DNA from: CAYYYG01 sp964490875
GTDB lineage: Bacteria; Patescibacteriota; Microgenomatia; UBA1406; GWC2-37-13
Direction of reading: 5' to 3'
Assembly (NCBI GenBank): GCA_964490875.1
Contig: CAZBEF010000001.1
Coordinates: forward strand, 310,001 to 374,000
Length of the DNA stretch: 64,000 nucleotides
The translations under genes were made by a program, and so were the position numbers. Shown here piece by piece: positions 15,503 through 23,665 of the stretch. Positions within the stretch are counted from its first letter, which is position 1; every line of letters begins with the position of its first letter. The notes beneath the pieces were generated by a model. The model ran no database searches and was not told the DNA's origin. It was given only the letters and a program-made list of their open reading frames with translations.

Positions 15503-16609
15503 TTAGTTTGAGAATGTCAATGCTTTTAAATATGTAGATATATTAGCAGGTAAGTCTTTTATTCCATACCCGCCTTCCTGTACGCTCAAAACAGGAATTC
15601 CCATATCAGAGATTTGTTTTGCTGCTCTTGCATAACAATCGGTTGTTAATTTGAAGAGCTCAAGTGGATCATTCATGTGACCATCAAAGCCTAAAGAAAC
15701 TATCAAAAATTGAGGCTGAGATTTCTTTGTTTGCGTAAGAGCTATTTCTAACTTATGTAGAAAATCGTCATCTTTTGTTCCTATTGGGAGAGGAATATTT
15801 AAATTATAACCGTATCCTGCACCTTGACCTTTTTCTTCTGGATATCCGGTATAATAAGGAGGTTTTTCTTTTGTATCTACATGTAAAGAAGTATAAAAAA
15901 CTTCATTAGTCCGATAAAATATATCCTGTGTTCCATTTCCATGATGAGCATCAATATCAAGAACCGCAACCCTTTTATTAGTAATGAATCGGAGATATTC
16001 GGCAGCGATAGCTGCATTATTTAAATAACAATATCCTCCCATTTTATTGCGTTCGGCGTGGTGTCCTGGAGGACGACATAAAGCATAAGCAAATTTTGTC
16101 CCAGAATGTAATAATTCAGCTCCTGTTAATGCGCAATTTGCGGCATCTAGAGCTACTTCGTATGTATTACCCATTATAGGTGTTGCAGTATCAAAGGCAT
16201 ATAATCCACGATCACTTGTTCTGTTATGTGATTGAGGATTTGTTCCATGAGGAAAAACTGAAGGATAAGCGAATGCAGGATATTCTTTTACAGTTGCGAT
16301 TCGATTTACTGGATCAGTTATCTCAGGAACAAGAATTGGAGGTTTTGATGCTAATCTTTCACTTGTTCTGCGTAAATGTTCAACATATTCTTTGTCATGT
16401 ACAGCGTATACAAAAGGTAAATCAAATTCTTTTGGATGAGCTAATTCGAGTTGTTCACTTTGTCTAAGAGAAATAAGTTCTTGAATTATTACGCCAGCCC
16501 TTTCAGGTATATCAAATGAGGCTGATGGAATACCATTATATATATCAAAAGTAGGTTGATGTTGGGTTGCTCTATCGGAAAAGACTGCTACCACTTGCTC
16601 TTTATTCAT
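15503..16609 (-). CDS. HDAC-superfamily deacetylase (acetylpolyamine amidohydrolase-like)
   Basis: All catalytic elements are present in 368 aa: RPPGHHAER (general-base H183/H184), GGYCYLNNAA, the zinc ligands D220 and H222 in DIDAHHGNG and D309 in SLGFDGH, and the transition-state Tyr348 in EGGYG. The family removes acetyl groups from lysine, acetylpolyamines or N-acetylated metabolites. First gene of the three-gene unit with the ATP-grasp ligase and aminotransferase. An extended -10 (TGT-TATAAT, minus, 16624-16629) lies 14 nt upstream. With a GNAT and a ureohydrolase nearby, either deprotection of an acetylated product or polyamine handling is possible. Confidence 0.88.
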   Translation of the reverse strand: MNKEQVVAVFSDRATQHQPTFDIYNGIPSASFDIPERAGVIIQELISLRQSEQLELAHPKEFDLPFVYAVHDKEYVEHLRRTSERLASKPPILVPEITDPVNRIATVKEYPAFAYPSVFPHGTNPQSHNRTSDRGLYAFDTATPIMGNTYEVALDAANCALTGAELLHSGTKFAYALCRPPGHHAERNKMGGYCYLNNAAIAAEYLRFITNKRVAVLDIDAHHGNGTQDIFYRTNEVFYTSLHVDTKEKPPYYTGYPEEKGQGAGYGYNLNIPLPIGTKDDDFLHKLEIALTQTKKSQPQFLIVSLGFDGHMNDPLELFKLTTDCYARAAKQISDMGIPVLSVQEGGYGIKDLPANISTYLKALTFSN

Positions 16610-16712
16610 ATTTTATGGGCTAAATTATAACACCTTTACGCTATAGTTGCCCAATGGATTTTGAATTTCCATTCATGTTGATTTTTTTCGTATATAAATT
16701 AGAATTATCAGA

Positions 16713-17402
16713 ATGAAAACAATTGGTCTAATTGGTGGTGTAAGTTGGACATCCACACATGAATACTATAAACGCCTCAATAAAGGGGTTTATAAAAAAT
16801 TGGGTGGTTATCATTCAGCTAAAGTTTTGATGCATAGTTTTAATTTCCAAGAAATTTTACAGTACCAAGCGACAAATAATGTTAATGCGGAGGCGGATAT
16901 GCTTATAAAAAGTGCACGAGCCTTAGAAAAGGCAGGAGCTGACTTTATACTGATTTGTTCCAACACCACAAACAAGACATCATTGGATGTCGCAAATAGT
17001 ATTAACGTCCCTCTGATTAATCTCATTGAGATTACAGCAGAAAAAGTATATAAAGAGAATTTTAAGAAAGTAGCACTACTGGGTACCAAATATGTGATGT
17101 ACGGAGATTTTTATAAAAAATATTTTGATAAATATAGTATTGAGATAATTATTCCAGAAAAGAAGGATGGCTTGCGTGTACACGATATTATCTATAATGA
17201 ACTTGTGAAAGGGATATTTCAAAAAACCTCAAGTAAATTTTTAGTAAATTTAATAGAACAACTTTCATTACAAGGAGCAGAAGCAGCAATTTTAGGATGT
17301 ACCGAGCTACCTTTAGTTGTTGATTCTTCTATGACTAAAATTAAACTGCTCGATACAATTCAGATTCATGTAGATAAGGCTTTAGAACTTGCTTTGGAAT
17401 AG
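16713..17402 (+). CDS. aspartate/glutamate racemase-family amino acid racemase
   Basis: The 229-aa protein begins IGLIGGVSWTST, the typical start of the YgeA-type Asp/Glu racemase branch, and retains both catalytic cysteines, C82 in ICSNTTNKT and C196 in ILGCTELPLV. These enzymes are cofactor-independent and epimerise amino acids by a two-base mechanism. A D-amino acid supply for the neighbouring Ddl-like ligase is a natural reading (inference). TAGAAT at 16700-16705 lies 7 nt before the ATG, indicating a leaderless transcript. It is convergent with the PD-(D/E)XK gene, 5 bp apart, and is the last gene of the metabolic cluster. Confidence 0.88.
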   Translation: MKTIGLIGGVSWTSTHEYYKRLNKGVYKKLGGYHSAKVLMHSFNFQEILQYQATNNVNAEADMLIKSARALEKAGADFILICSNTTNKTSLDVANSINVPLINLIEITAEKVYKENFKKVALLGTKYVMYGDFYKKYFDKYSIEIIIPEKKDGLRVHDIIYNELVKGIFQKTSSKFLVNLIEQLSLQGAEAAILGCTELPLVVDSSMTKIKLLDTIQIHVDKALELALE

Positions 17403-17407
17403 TCTTC

Positions 17408-18127
17408 TTACAAAAATTTAGTCTTTTCGAAAGAATGTATATTATTATATTCTGGTTCTATCTTATAAATGTCTTTTTCAAAAAGGTTTGGTTTAAGAAA
17501 TTTACTAAATCCAGCAAAATCTGCGCCAACGGGAATATCAATAAAATATCCTCGTTTATAATTAAAGTTTGGTGAGGATACAAGAGTTATAAGCTTAATC
17601 AAGTCATACGCTCTAGCTTTTATATCAGTATTAATACTTTTTTTTGCTTCAATAACAATATGATTATTTTGTGTTCCTCGTCGGTGAATGATAATATCAG
17701 GAAAAATAGTTTTTTTTATTTTTTCGCCATTAACTAGTGTTAATGTGAACAATGCAATGCCCAGTTCTTCTAAATATTCTAATCTATCTGGGTCGCGTAG
17801 CTGTTTTTCTAAATCGTGCATTTGCTTTTTAATGCTATCAGCATCAAAATCAGCAGCATGTTTAATATCTAGTAAATATCCTTTATCTTCTAATTTATTC
17901 GCCATTTTTTGAAGGATTTCTTTTGGATTGATGAAGATTTCTTTTGGCCCATCAAGATTGCGATTATATTCACAGTCTACATTCCATTCATGGAAAAAAA
18001 CCTGATAATGTTCAGCTAATTTATGTGTTATCGCTCGCTCACTAACGTTATGGACCAATAGATGCTTATCATGGGTTAATAATGTATCGAGCCCTTTTTT
18101 TATTCTTAATGTGTCGTCAGGGTACAT
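17408..18127 (-). CDS. PD-(D/E)XK nuclease-like hypothetical protein
   Basis: The 239-aa protein ends in a region with a restriction-endonuclease-like signature: 'IFPDIIIHRRGTQNNHIVIEAKKS' (about residues 140-163) gives the D...ExK triad. The N-terminal part is helical and charged, and no other domain is recognised. A nuclease or DNA-binding role is inferred from the fold motif only. It could be the last gene of the minus-strand arm of the mobile element or a separate gene at its left edge; 165 bp of low-complexity AT-rich DNA separate it from the PIN gene. Confidence 0.6.
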   Translation of the reverse strand: MYPDDTLRIKKGLDTLLTHDKHLLVHNVSERAITHKLAEHYQVFFHEWNVDCEYNRNLDGPKEIFINPKEILQKMANKLEDKGYLLDIKHAADFDADSIKKQMHDLEKQLRDPDRLEYLEELGIALFTLTLVNGEKIKKTIFPDIIIHRRGTQNNHIVIEAKKSINTDIKARAYDLIKLITLVSSPNFNYKRGYFIDIPVGADFAGFSKFLKPNLFEKDIYKIEPEYNNIHSFEKTKFL

Positions 18128-18292
18128 AGTAAGTATAATGATCTGTTATATTTTTAGTCATTTCTGACTATCGCAAATTCTCTTCTTCACGAAACACATG
18201 TTCAATGATTTATTTTGTAATTATCTATCTTCAGAGTATTTGTTTTCAATATGATATTAAAAGAATAGCATATTACTTACCTAGTTATAGAT

Positions 18293-18772
18293 TTATATTT
18301 CCTCTAAATCATCATATGTTTTAACAACTATATCTGCATTTTCAATAAAATCTTTTATGTTACTTGTTAATATAAAATCATTATTATTTCTCTGATGAGC
18401 TTCTGCTATTAAAAAATCTCTTAAAATTTTGTGTTTTTTTAAACCAGGTCTTTTTTTAAGATGTGCTGCAATAAATGCATCTCTTTTAGCTGAAATATGA
18501 GACAGATCCATTGGTATAGATGCAGGAATTGGAGTCCCCATAGCTGGCTCTTTCAACACCGACAATATATTTGAACTAATAAGGTTTTCGACTTCCTTTA
18601 ATTGATTATCAATCCTTATTTCTTTAAGGATACTTTCTGTAATATATAAATCGTAACGATTATCTACGAAAATTTTCTTTGCGATTATGTGATTTATTCT
18701 TCTCGGATTTAAATAATCAAATAACACACAACTATCGAGAGTTATTTTTAATTTCTGATTCTTGTTTATCAT
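18293..18772 (-). CDS. PIN-domain-like ribonuclease
   Basis: The 159-aa protein has PIN features: the N-terminal acidic strand ITLDSCVLFDYL (D13), the central 'AKRDAFIAAHLKKR' helix, 'LRDFLIAEAHQRNNNDFILTSNIKDF' in which D119, E124 and D133 take the usual acidic positions, and 'LTSNIKDF' at the place of VapC 'LTxNxxDF'. PIN proteins cleave RNA, often as toxins. No VapB-like antitoxin is adjacent; instead its ATG overlaps the stop of the 556-aa zinc-ribbon gene by 4 bp. It may act with that protein. Confidence 0.7.
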   Translation of the reverse strand: MINKNQKLKITLDSCVLFDYLNPRRINHIIAKKIFVDNRYDLYITESILKEIRIDNQLKEVENLISSNILSVLKEPAMGTPIPASIPMDLSHISAKRDAFIAAHLKKRPGLKKHKILRDFLIAEAHQRNNNDFILTSNIKDFIENADIVVKTYDDLEEI

Positions 18773-20439
18773 AATTCAATTCGTTTTCCATCTTTACCAA
18801 TCATTGTTTCTCTAGCCTTCTTTTCATTCCGTTGGTATTTTTTCAGAAACTCTTGGTTTTCGGAAACTAAATAAATAGTGCAGTAAATTTGGCCTTTTTC
18901 ATTCTTCAATTCTCTGCCTTTTAAGAGTCCCTCTCTTTTTAGCTTACTTCGGGTTGCAGGACGTACTCCGAAGTCAGAATCAATCTGCCAATCTTGGAAG
19001 TAAATGTTATCCTTGTGGTATCTATGTTTCAGTGGTGGAATGACGCCCGCTTTAATATTGTTCCAGCAGTTTCTGCACCATAAACCATTTAACGTCCACC
19101 AAATATCTTTTCCGTAATAATTTTCTCCACAAATCCCACAGGAGTATGGTCCTTTACCATCATCAAGATAGAATCCATCTGGCTCTTTCTCAAGTCTTCT
19201 TTTTCGAGTCTCTTGAACTCCTTCAAATTCTCCAGACATTTTTGCTAGCTGTACAAGATTATGGTTCATGTATTTTGCTCTCTTTTCTGGATCAATTTTT
19301 GATTTTGGAGCTTTAAATTCTTTTTTAGCTCCAGTCAATTCAAGTAAGTCTTCTTCCTGTTCGTATGCTTTCAGAGTTCCTGAAAGATACCCAAGACGAT
19401 AACGGATTCCATCACTCATCAATCTCCAGTTGGTATCTTGTAAGGTATCTTTAATGAGTTTTTTAAGGGCAGATTCGCTTATATTAGGATTTCTTGTTGA
19501 ATTAGCATCTAAAACGGTAAAGGGTATCGTAAAAAATCTTCCCATATCTGGTTTTTCTAGGATGAATTTAACGTATTTTTCTTTTTCTAATTTCTCAGTA
19601 AGGAGTTTCTCTAATTCAAGAACAGTTAATCTTTTTAAGTTAATTGCCGTTTGATAGGCTTTATCATCGTACTTCTGTTTTTCTTCCTCATATATCTCGT
19701 GACCTACTTCTATTGCTTCAAGTGTCTCGACGTGTTCTATACCATCTTTTTCATTTAAACAAAATTTTTCTCGATACTTTTCAAGAAGCCTTTTATCTTC
19801 TTCTTCCTTTTTCTTTTGTTCTGCTTCCCAATTTTTATGTTCTTTATCATGCTTTGCGAAATCCTCAATTTCTATTTTCGAATAACCACAGGCTTTGCAT
19901 TGATGTTTCCAAGTAATGACTTTGCCTTTTCTGATAGCTTTAACTTCTATTTCTTCTTTACATTTTGGACAAAGATCAGGTTTCGAAACGCGAATTTCAC
20001 CATTATCATAAACCCATTGTTGCTTTTTGCATTTACTGCATTTAAAAAGAAACATCATCCTCATTAGTGGATTATCGTAGGTATAGTCGAGATGTTTTGT
20101 AGTATTAAAATGCATGGCAGCATTACATAGAGGACAAATAATACCTTCTGGAGTCGGAGTGTAATCTTGCTTATCCTGTTTTAATTTATCTTCTTCCATC
20201 CACTGATGGATAGTTTCTTGCTTCTTTTCATACCTTTTGCCTTTTATAACAAAAAGAGTACGGTGAAGCATAATTTGTATATTTCTTAATTTTTCTTCAT
20301 CTGATAGATTTTTAAGTTCACCACTTTTTAAACTTTTTTGATAAATTTTCTGAAATATTTTTACCGTATCAATACATTCTTCAATAGTATGAAGATCGTA
20401 GCGATCTATATAGTGTTGCTCATTATTAAGATAGCGCAT
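18769..20439 (-). CDS. large zinc-ribbon protein of unknown function
   Basis: The 556-aa protein carries several CxxC pairs: ICPLCNAAM (about 116-124), FKCSKCKK, DLCPKCKEE, HQCKACGY, and later YSCGICGE and WCRNCW. The middle (about 200-300) is a charged Glu/Lys coiled-coil region. I do not recognise the family. It is preceded by two other zinc-ribbon proteins and the Shedu-like gene on the same strand with gaps of a few bases, and overlaps the PIN gene by 4 bp. The context suggests a nucleic-acid-binding component of a defence or element-maintenance operon (inference). Confidence 0.65.
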   Translation of the reverse strand: MRYLNNEQHYIDRYDLHTIEECIDTVKIFQKIYQKSLKSGELKNLSDEEKLRNIQIMLHRTLFVIKGKRYEKKQETIHQWMEEDKLKQDKQDYTPTPEGIICPLCNAAMHFNTTKHLDYTYDNPLMRMMFLFKCSKCKKQQWVYDNGEIRVSKPDLCPKCKEEIEVKAIRKGKVITWKHQCKACGYSKIEIEDFAKHDKEHKNWEAEQKKKEEEDKRLLEKYREKFCLNEKDGIEHVETLEAIEVGHEIYEEEKQKYDDKAYQTAINLKRLTVLELEKLLTEKLEKEKYVKFILEKPDMGRFFTIPFTVLDANSTRNPNISESALKKLIKDTLQDTNWRLMSDGIRYRLGYLSGTLKAYEQEEDLLELTGAKKEFKAPKSKIDPEKRAKYMNHNLVQLAKMSGEFEGVQETRKRRLEKEPDGFYLDDGKGPYSCGICGENYYGKDIWWTLNGLWCRNCWNNIKAGVIPPLKHRYHKDNIYFQDWQIDSDFGVRPATRSKLKREGLLKGRELKNEKGQIYCTIYLVSENQEFLKKYQRNEKKARETMIGKDGKRIEL

Positions 20440-20442
20440 ATC

Positions 20443-21291
20443 TTAAATCACATTTAATAACATTTTTCTTAACACAACAGTTGCATCTTTTAATTCATTA
20501 ATATCAAGAATAGCCATCGTATTTAGTAATGCTGTATCCGCCGGAATGATACTTATATATTTTTGATCAATAATGCCGTGATTATGTTGGTAGACATGCC
20601 GTTTTTGAAAAAATCTTTTTATGATCTCGGTTTCACTGATACTAATATTTTCGAAAAGGTTTTTACTATAAACTGTTTTAAAGAATTGTGTGGCACTATC
20701 TAAGTTTTGGAAATTATACGTTCTCCCTGTTGTCTTTCTCTTTTTACAAAAATCTTCAAAGGTAGAAACAAGATCGTTATAAGCATAGCGAAGGGCTCTT
20801 TTTTTATCCGATGAAGAATTAATTTCTTCTAAGATAATTGTTATGTTAGTGTCATAAATCAAGATATTGTCGTATTTACAACATGGACAGTAACCAAAAG
20901 TTCCATAAACTTGAAACTTTGCAAGGCAGTTTGAGCATTGAATCTCGACATCCATTTTTTTTTCAACTGGTGGAATAATATACTTTTTTTTATATGGCCC
21001 GGATGATTTATAAGTAACATTCTTGGTGTTTTTAAAAGCATCTTTAAATATTTCATCCATCTTACCCATAAGAAGAGCAGTGCCTTCTTCTATAACTTTA
21101 GCTTTAGCAAAATTTAATTGATCTTCTGTCCATAGTTCATTTTTACTAAACAATTCCCCACAATACGGACAATATATGTCATCTTTTAGGAAATCTTGAT
21201 GAATTTTGAAATATCTTTTACAGGAGGAATTATTACATTCTCTTCCAAAGAATCCATCTTGCGTAGGAATAGAAATTTTAAAATTTAACAT
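20443..21291 (-). CDS. zinc-ribbon protein of unknown function
   Basis: The 282-aa protein begins with a Cys cluster (RECNNSSCKRYF, then IYCPYCGEL near 38-46) and has a second one (IQCSNCLAKF ... YCPCCKYD, near 114-140). The C-terminal half is helical and contains 'RFFQKRHVYQHNHGIIDQKYI', a block seen in some HEPN-like or RiboL-PSP-like helical domains (weak resemblance). No enzyme assignment is made. It lies 3 bp upstream of the 556-aa zinc-ribbon gene and 2 bp downstream of the 105-aa gene. Confidence 0.62.
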   Translation of the reverse strand: MLNFKISIPTQDGFFGRECNNSSCKRYFKIHQDFLKDDIYCPYCGELFSKNELWTEDQLNFAKAKVIEEGTALLMGKMDEIFKDAFKNTKNVTYKSSGPYKKKYIIPPVEKKMDVEIQCSNCLAKFQVYGTFGYCPCCKYDNILIYDTNITIILEEINSSSDKKRALRYAYNDLVSTFEDFCKKRKTTGRTYNFQNLDSATQFFKTVYSKNLFENISISETEIIKRFFQKRHVYQHNHGIIDQKYISIIPADTALLNTMAILDINELKDATVVLRKMLLNVI

Positions 21292-21293
21292 AA

Positions 21294-21611
21294 TTAATCT
21301 TTATATTGACTTGGGAATTGTCTATTTTGCCATGCACGAATTCTTCTTGTTAATCTCTGTATCTCATCTTTTATATTACGTATTTGTTCAGATGAATATT
21401 GGTCTGGATACTTTTCGCTATAAGCAAGCTCGAGTTGCAAAGTGATACGCTCCTCGTTTTCATACGCTAATGCCATCTCATAAATATCAACAGGCTTTCT
21501 TATTTCATAAGGATCAAGGTGTTTAGTGGTATTTAATTGCTCTGATTTAGAATGAGCAACTCTTAAGTCAACTAGAATGTTTTTAATTTTTTGATCAATT
21601 GTTTTCTCCAT
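21294..21611 (-). CDS. small helical hypothetical protein
   Basis: The 105-aa protein is entirely helical and charged, with no Cys and no membrane segment. Its ATG overlaps the end of the Shedu-like gene by 17 bp and it ends 2 bp before the 282-aa zinc-ribbon gene, so it is a genuine member of the unit. I recognise no family. Confidence 0.6.
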   Translation of the reverse strand: MEKTIDQKIKNILVDLRVAHSKSEQLNTTKHLDPYEIRKPVDIYEMALAYENEERITLQLELAYSEKYPDQYSSEQIRNIKDEIQRLTRRIRAWQNRQFPSQYKD

Positions 21612-22986
21612 TTGTAACCTCCGGTATAATATTTTTTATATATTCATCAGCAATATTGATTATTTCATCAAATGTTAAAATTTCTATATTATGCAGGGTA
21701 TTTCTCAATTTCGTAAAATCTCGTTTGAGTTTTGTATCTTCACCTACCTTTGTAGACAATTTAGCCTGTGAAGAAATTACAATAATTCCTCTAGGGTGAT
21801 ATAAATTCTCTTCATCGGTAAATTGTGTTATTTTTGTCTGGTCATCAACATTCTGAAATCTGGCTTGAACTATAGCGTCCATATAATTAGTGGTCTGGAC
21901 TATAGCCTTGCTCATTTCTGGAGAAAAGTAAAAATTCTTATGACTATTATCCCAAATAAGTGCATTTTTAAGATGAGTCTTTATCTCGATAATATCTAGG
22001 CCGTTGTAATGATTTATTCCAATGAAATCAGGGTATTTTTTATCACCTTCTATGTCCTTAAGTTGAATTTTTGGAAAAACCTTTTTATAGGTAAATATTA
22101 AGTAGAGTAGATTCTTTTCAAAGTATCTTTGCCATACAGACTCAAGCTGGCCAGTCCCTGTAATACCCATATTTGCGAGGACCTGTTTCGCAGCGCTGCT
22201 TTGAAGATTAGTGGTTTTAAGAGACAAAATACTTCTACCAACTTCGATAATGTCTCTCAGTCGTTCTTTAATGAAATAATCATTTAACCTCCTTAAAAAA
22301 TCATCTGAGAGTACATCCAGTCGAAGTAACTCGGTTATTAACAATTCAATAGCATTAAAGTCGTTGTTATCTAGGTATTTTAAAAAGTCTTTCTTTGTTT
22401 TCTTAGACTTTATGTATAAACGGTCAACCAAAAAATCAAATTCACCCCTTTCTAAATAAGTGGTTCTTTTTCTGACGTTTTTACTATAGTCATGAGATTT
22501 GAGATTGGATAGATAATTTTCAGTTGAGCTTCGATATGATACACTTTTTTTGTAAACAAATTCCGCGTCAGTCATTGCGCGAAGAAATACTGGAGTGGGA
22601 AGAATTAAAACATCTTTATAAAACTTTAAGCCTTTGTATTCGGGACTTAGCTTTATCTTTTTCACTTCTTTACCCAAGGGATTAAGAATATTTTTAAACT
22701 GTTGCTCGTAAGAGAGCTTATAGCTGCCGTTTCTTTTGAAAAAAATGAATTTTCTTATATCAAAATCTCTTGGGAAAGTTATTTCTGCATATTTTTCTCT
22801 TTGGGAATATGTTCTATTATCTAATGAATACCAGTGGAAGTTAAGTTGATATTGACCTTTTTTTAATGTCAAAATTTCACCGTTAGGAATCTTAACTGTT
22901 TGTTTCTCTTCATCCAATTCAACTCCAGGCCAATTTGCGGTCATTAGTGAATCGAAAATAAATTTTGCTAAAGTTATTACAGGCAT
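21595..22986 (-). CDS. Shedu (SduA, DUF4263)-like defence nuclease
   Basis: The 463-aa protein has the C-terminal Shedu pattern: 'VWQRYFEKNLLYLIF' before the nuclease core, 'YPDFIGI' with D320, 'LDIIEIKTH' with E334 and K336, 'FSPEMSKAIVQTTNYMDAI' and 'HPRGIIVISSQ', closing with 'LHNIEILTFDEII'. Shedu is a single-protein anti-phage system with a PD-(D/E)XK nuclease. The N-terminal 300 residues are a variable sensor-like region with no recognised domain. Here it is embedded in a tight operon of zinc-ribbon proteins, unlike the usual solitary arrangement. Confidence 0.78.
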   Translation of the reverse strand: MPVITLAKFIFDSLMTANWPGVELDEEKQTVKIPNGEILTLKKGQYQLNFHWYSLDNRTYSQREKYAEITFPRDFDIRKFIFFKRNGSYKLSYEQQFKNILNPLGKEVKKIKLSPEYKGLKFYKDVLILPTPVFLRAMTDAEFVYKKSVSYRSSTENYLSNLKSHDYSKNVRKRTTYLERGEFDFLVDRLYIKSKKTKKDFLKYLDNNDFNAIELLITELLRLDVLSDDFLRRLNDYFIKERLRDIIEVGRSILSLKTTNLQSSAAKQVLANMGITGTGQLESVWQRYFEKNLLYLIFTYKKVFPKIQLKDIEGDKKYPDFIGINHYNGLDIIEIKTHLKNALIWDNSHKNFYFSPEMSKAIVQTTNYMDAIVQARFQNVDDQTKITQFTDEENLYHPRGIIVISSQAKLSTKVGEDTKLKRDFTKLRNTLHNIEILTFDEIINIADEYIKNIIPEVTNGENN

Positions 22987-22992
22987 AGTACT

Positions 22993-23145
22993 TTAAATTA
23001 TCTTTTCCTTATAACCACACTGTTCATTACTGCAACGCCAGTATTCTGACTGTTTGGGAAATTTGCTATTAACATTTGCAAGATTTGCTACTTTTGGTTC
23101 CATGCTTTTAAACATCTCTGATTTACACTTTGGGCATTTTTTCAT
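22993..23145 (-). CDS. 50-aa zinc-ribbon protein
   Basis: A short frame read directly from the minus strand starts MKKCPKCKSEMFKSM and ends WRCSNEQCGYKEKII. The CPKC ... CSNEQC arrangement makes a four-Cys zinc ribbon. A strong Shine-Dalgarno (GGAGG) stands 10 nt before the ATG, and the start overlaps the stop of the 103-aa gene by 4 bp (ATGA). Function unknown; probably nucleic-acid binding. Confidence 0.75.
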   Translation of the reverse strand: MKKCPKCKSEMFKSMEPKVANLANVNSKFPKQSEYWRCSNEQCGYKEKII

Positions 23146-23453
23146 ATAGTTTTACCTCCAAAATTAAAATCGCTTTCATATATAGTTTCTATATCTTTAC
23201 CAATTTGCTTACGAAACCAACGAAACAGTTGATCTTTTTTTAATCGGTCATCAACAGAAAAATGAATCCCACCTCGTTTTTCTTCGGGCCCATCCTTCGC
23301 CTGGCAAACGAGTTCGATATCTTTATTATCTTCACGCTGCAGGACTTCTCTCAAAATGAGTATGTCGTATGGGATTTCTAGTCGATCTAACGGACCAAAC
23401 GACCCTGCCTTTAGTTGAGGCAGTTCAAATAATTTATTATCTGTTAGTAACAT
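23142..23453 (-). CDS. hypothetical protein, 103 aa
   Basis: A soluble protein with 'IELVCQAKDGPEEKRGGIHF' and a final 'YESDFNFGGKTI'. No motif is recognised. It sits 2 bp after the SANT-like HTH gene and overlaps the 50-aa zinc-ribbon gene by 4 bp, so it belongs to the repressor-led operon. Confidence 0.6.
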   Translation of the reverse strand: MLLTDNKLFELPQLKAGSFGPLDRLEIPYDILILREVLQREDNKDIELVCQAKDGPEEKRGGIHFSVDDRLKKDQLFRWFRKQIGKDIETIYESDFNFGGKTI

Positions 23454-23455
23454 AT

Positions 23456-23665
23456 TTATTTACCTCTGCGGTTATATGGCGATTTATTAACCGGTTTAAG
23501 AGAAATATTAAGTTTCTGTGCTTTTGATTGGACAGCTGCCGAAGTACGTCCAAGCTTATATCCAATCAACGGACTTGGAGTATTTCCTTTGGCCAATTTT
23601 TTAAGCTGTGCTTCTTGGGCTGGTGTCCATGCCTTACCTTGATTTGCTGGTTTTGATTTTGTCAT
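23456..23665 (-). CDS. small SANT/Myb-like HTH DNA-binding protein
   Basis: The 69-aa protein 'AWTPAQEAQLKKLAKGNTP..LIGYKLGRTSAAVQSKAQKLNISLKP' is a compact tri-helical DNA-binding domain of a type known in many bacteria and phages (W-T-x-x-x-x-x-x-L ... LGRTxxAVxxKAxxLGI). Its start overlaps the repressor stop by 4 bp. Probably an accessory regulator. Confidence 0.75.
   Translation of the reverse strand: MTKSKPANQGKAWTPAQEAQLKKLAKGNTPSPLIGYKLGRTSAAVQSKAQKLNISLKPVNKSPYNRRGK

Noticed and set aside
18293..18772. VapBC toxin-antitoxin pair
   Set aside because: The PIN protein has no small antitoxin neighbour; the adjacent gene is a 556-aa zinc-ribbon protein.
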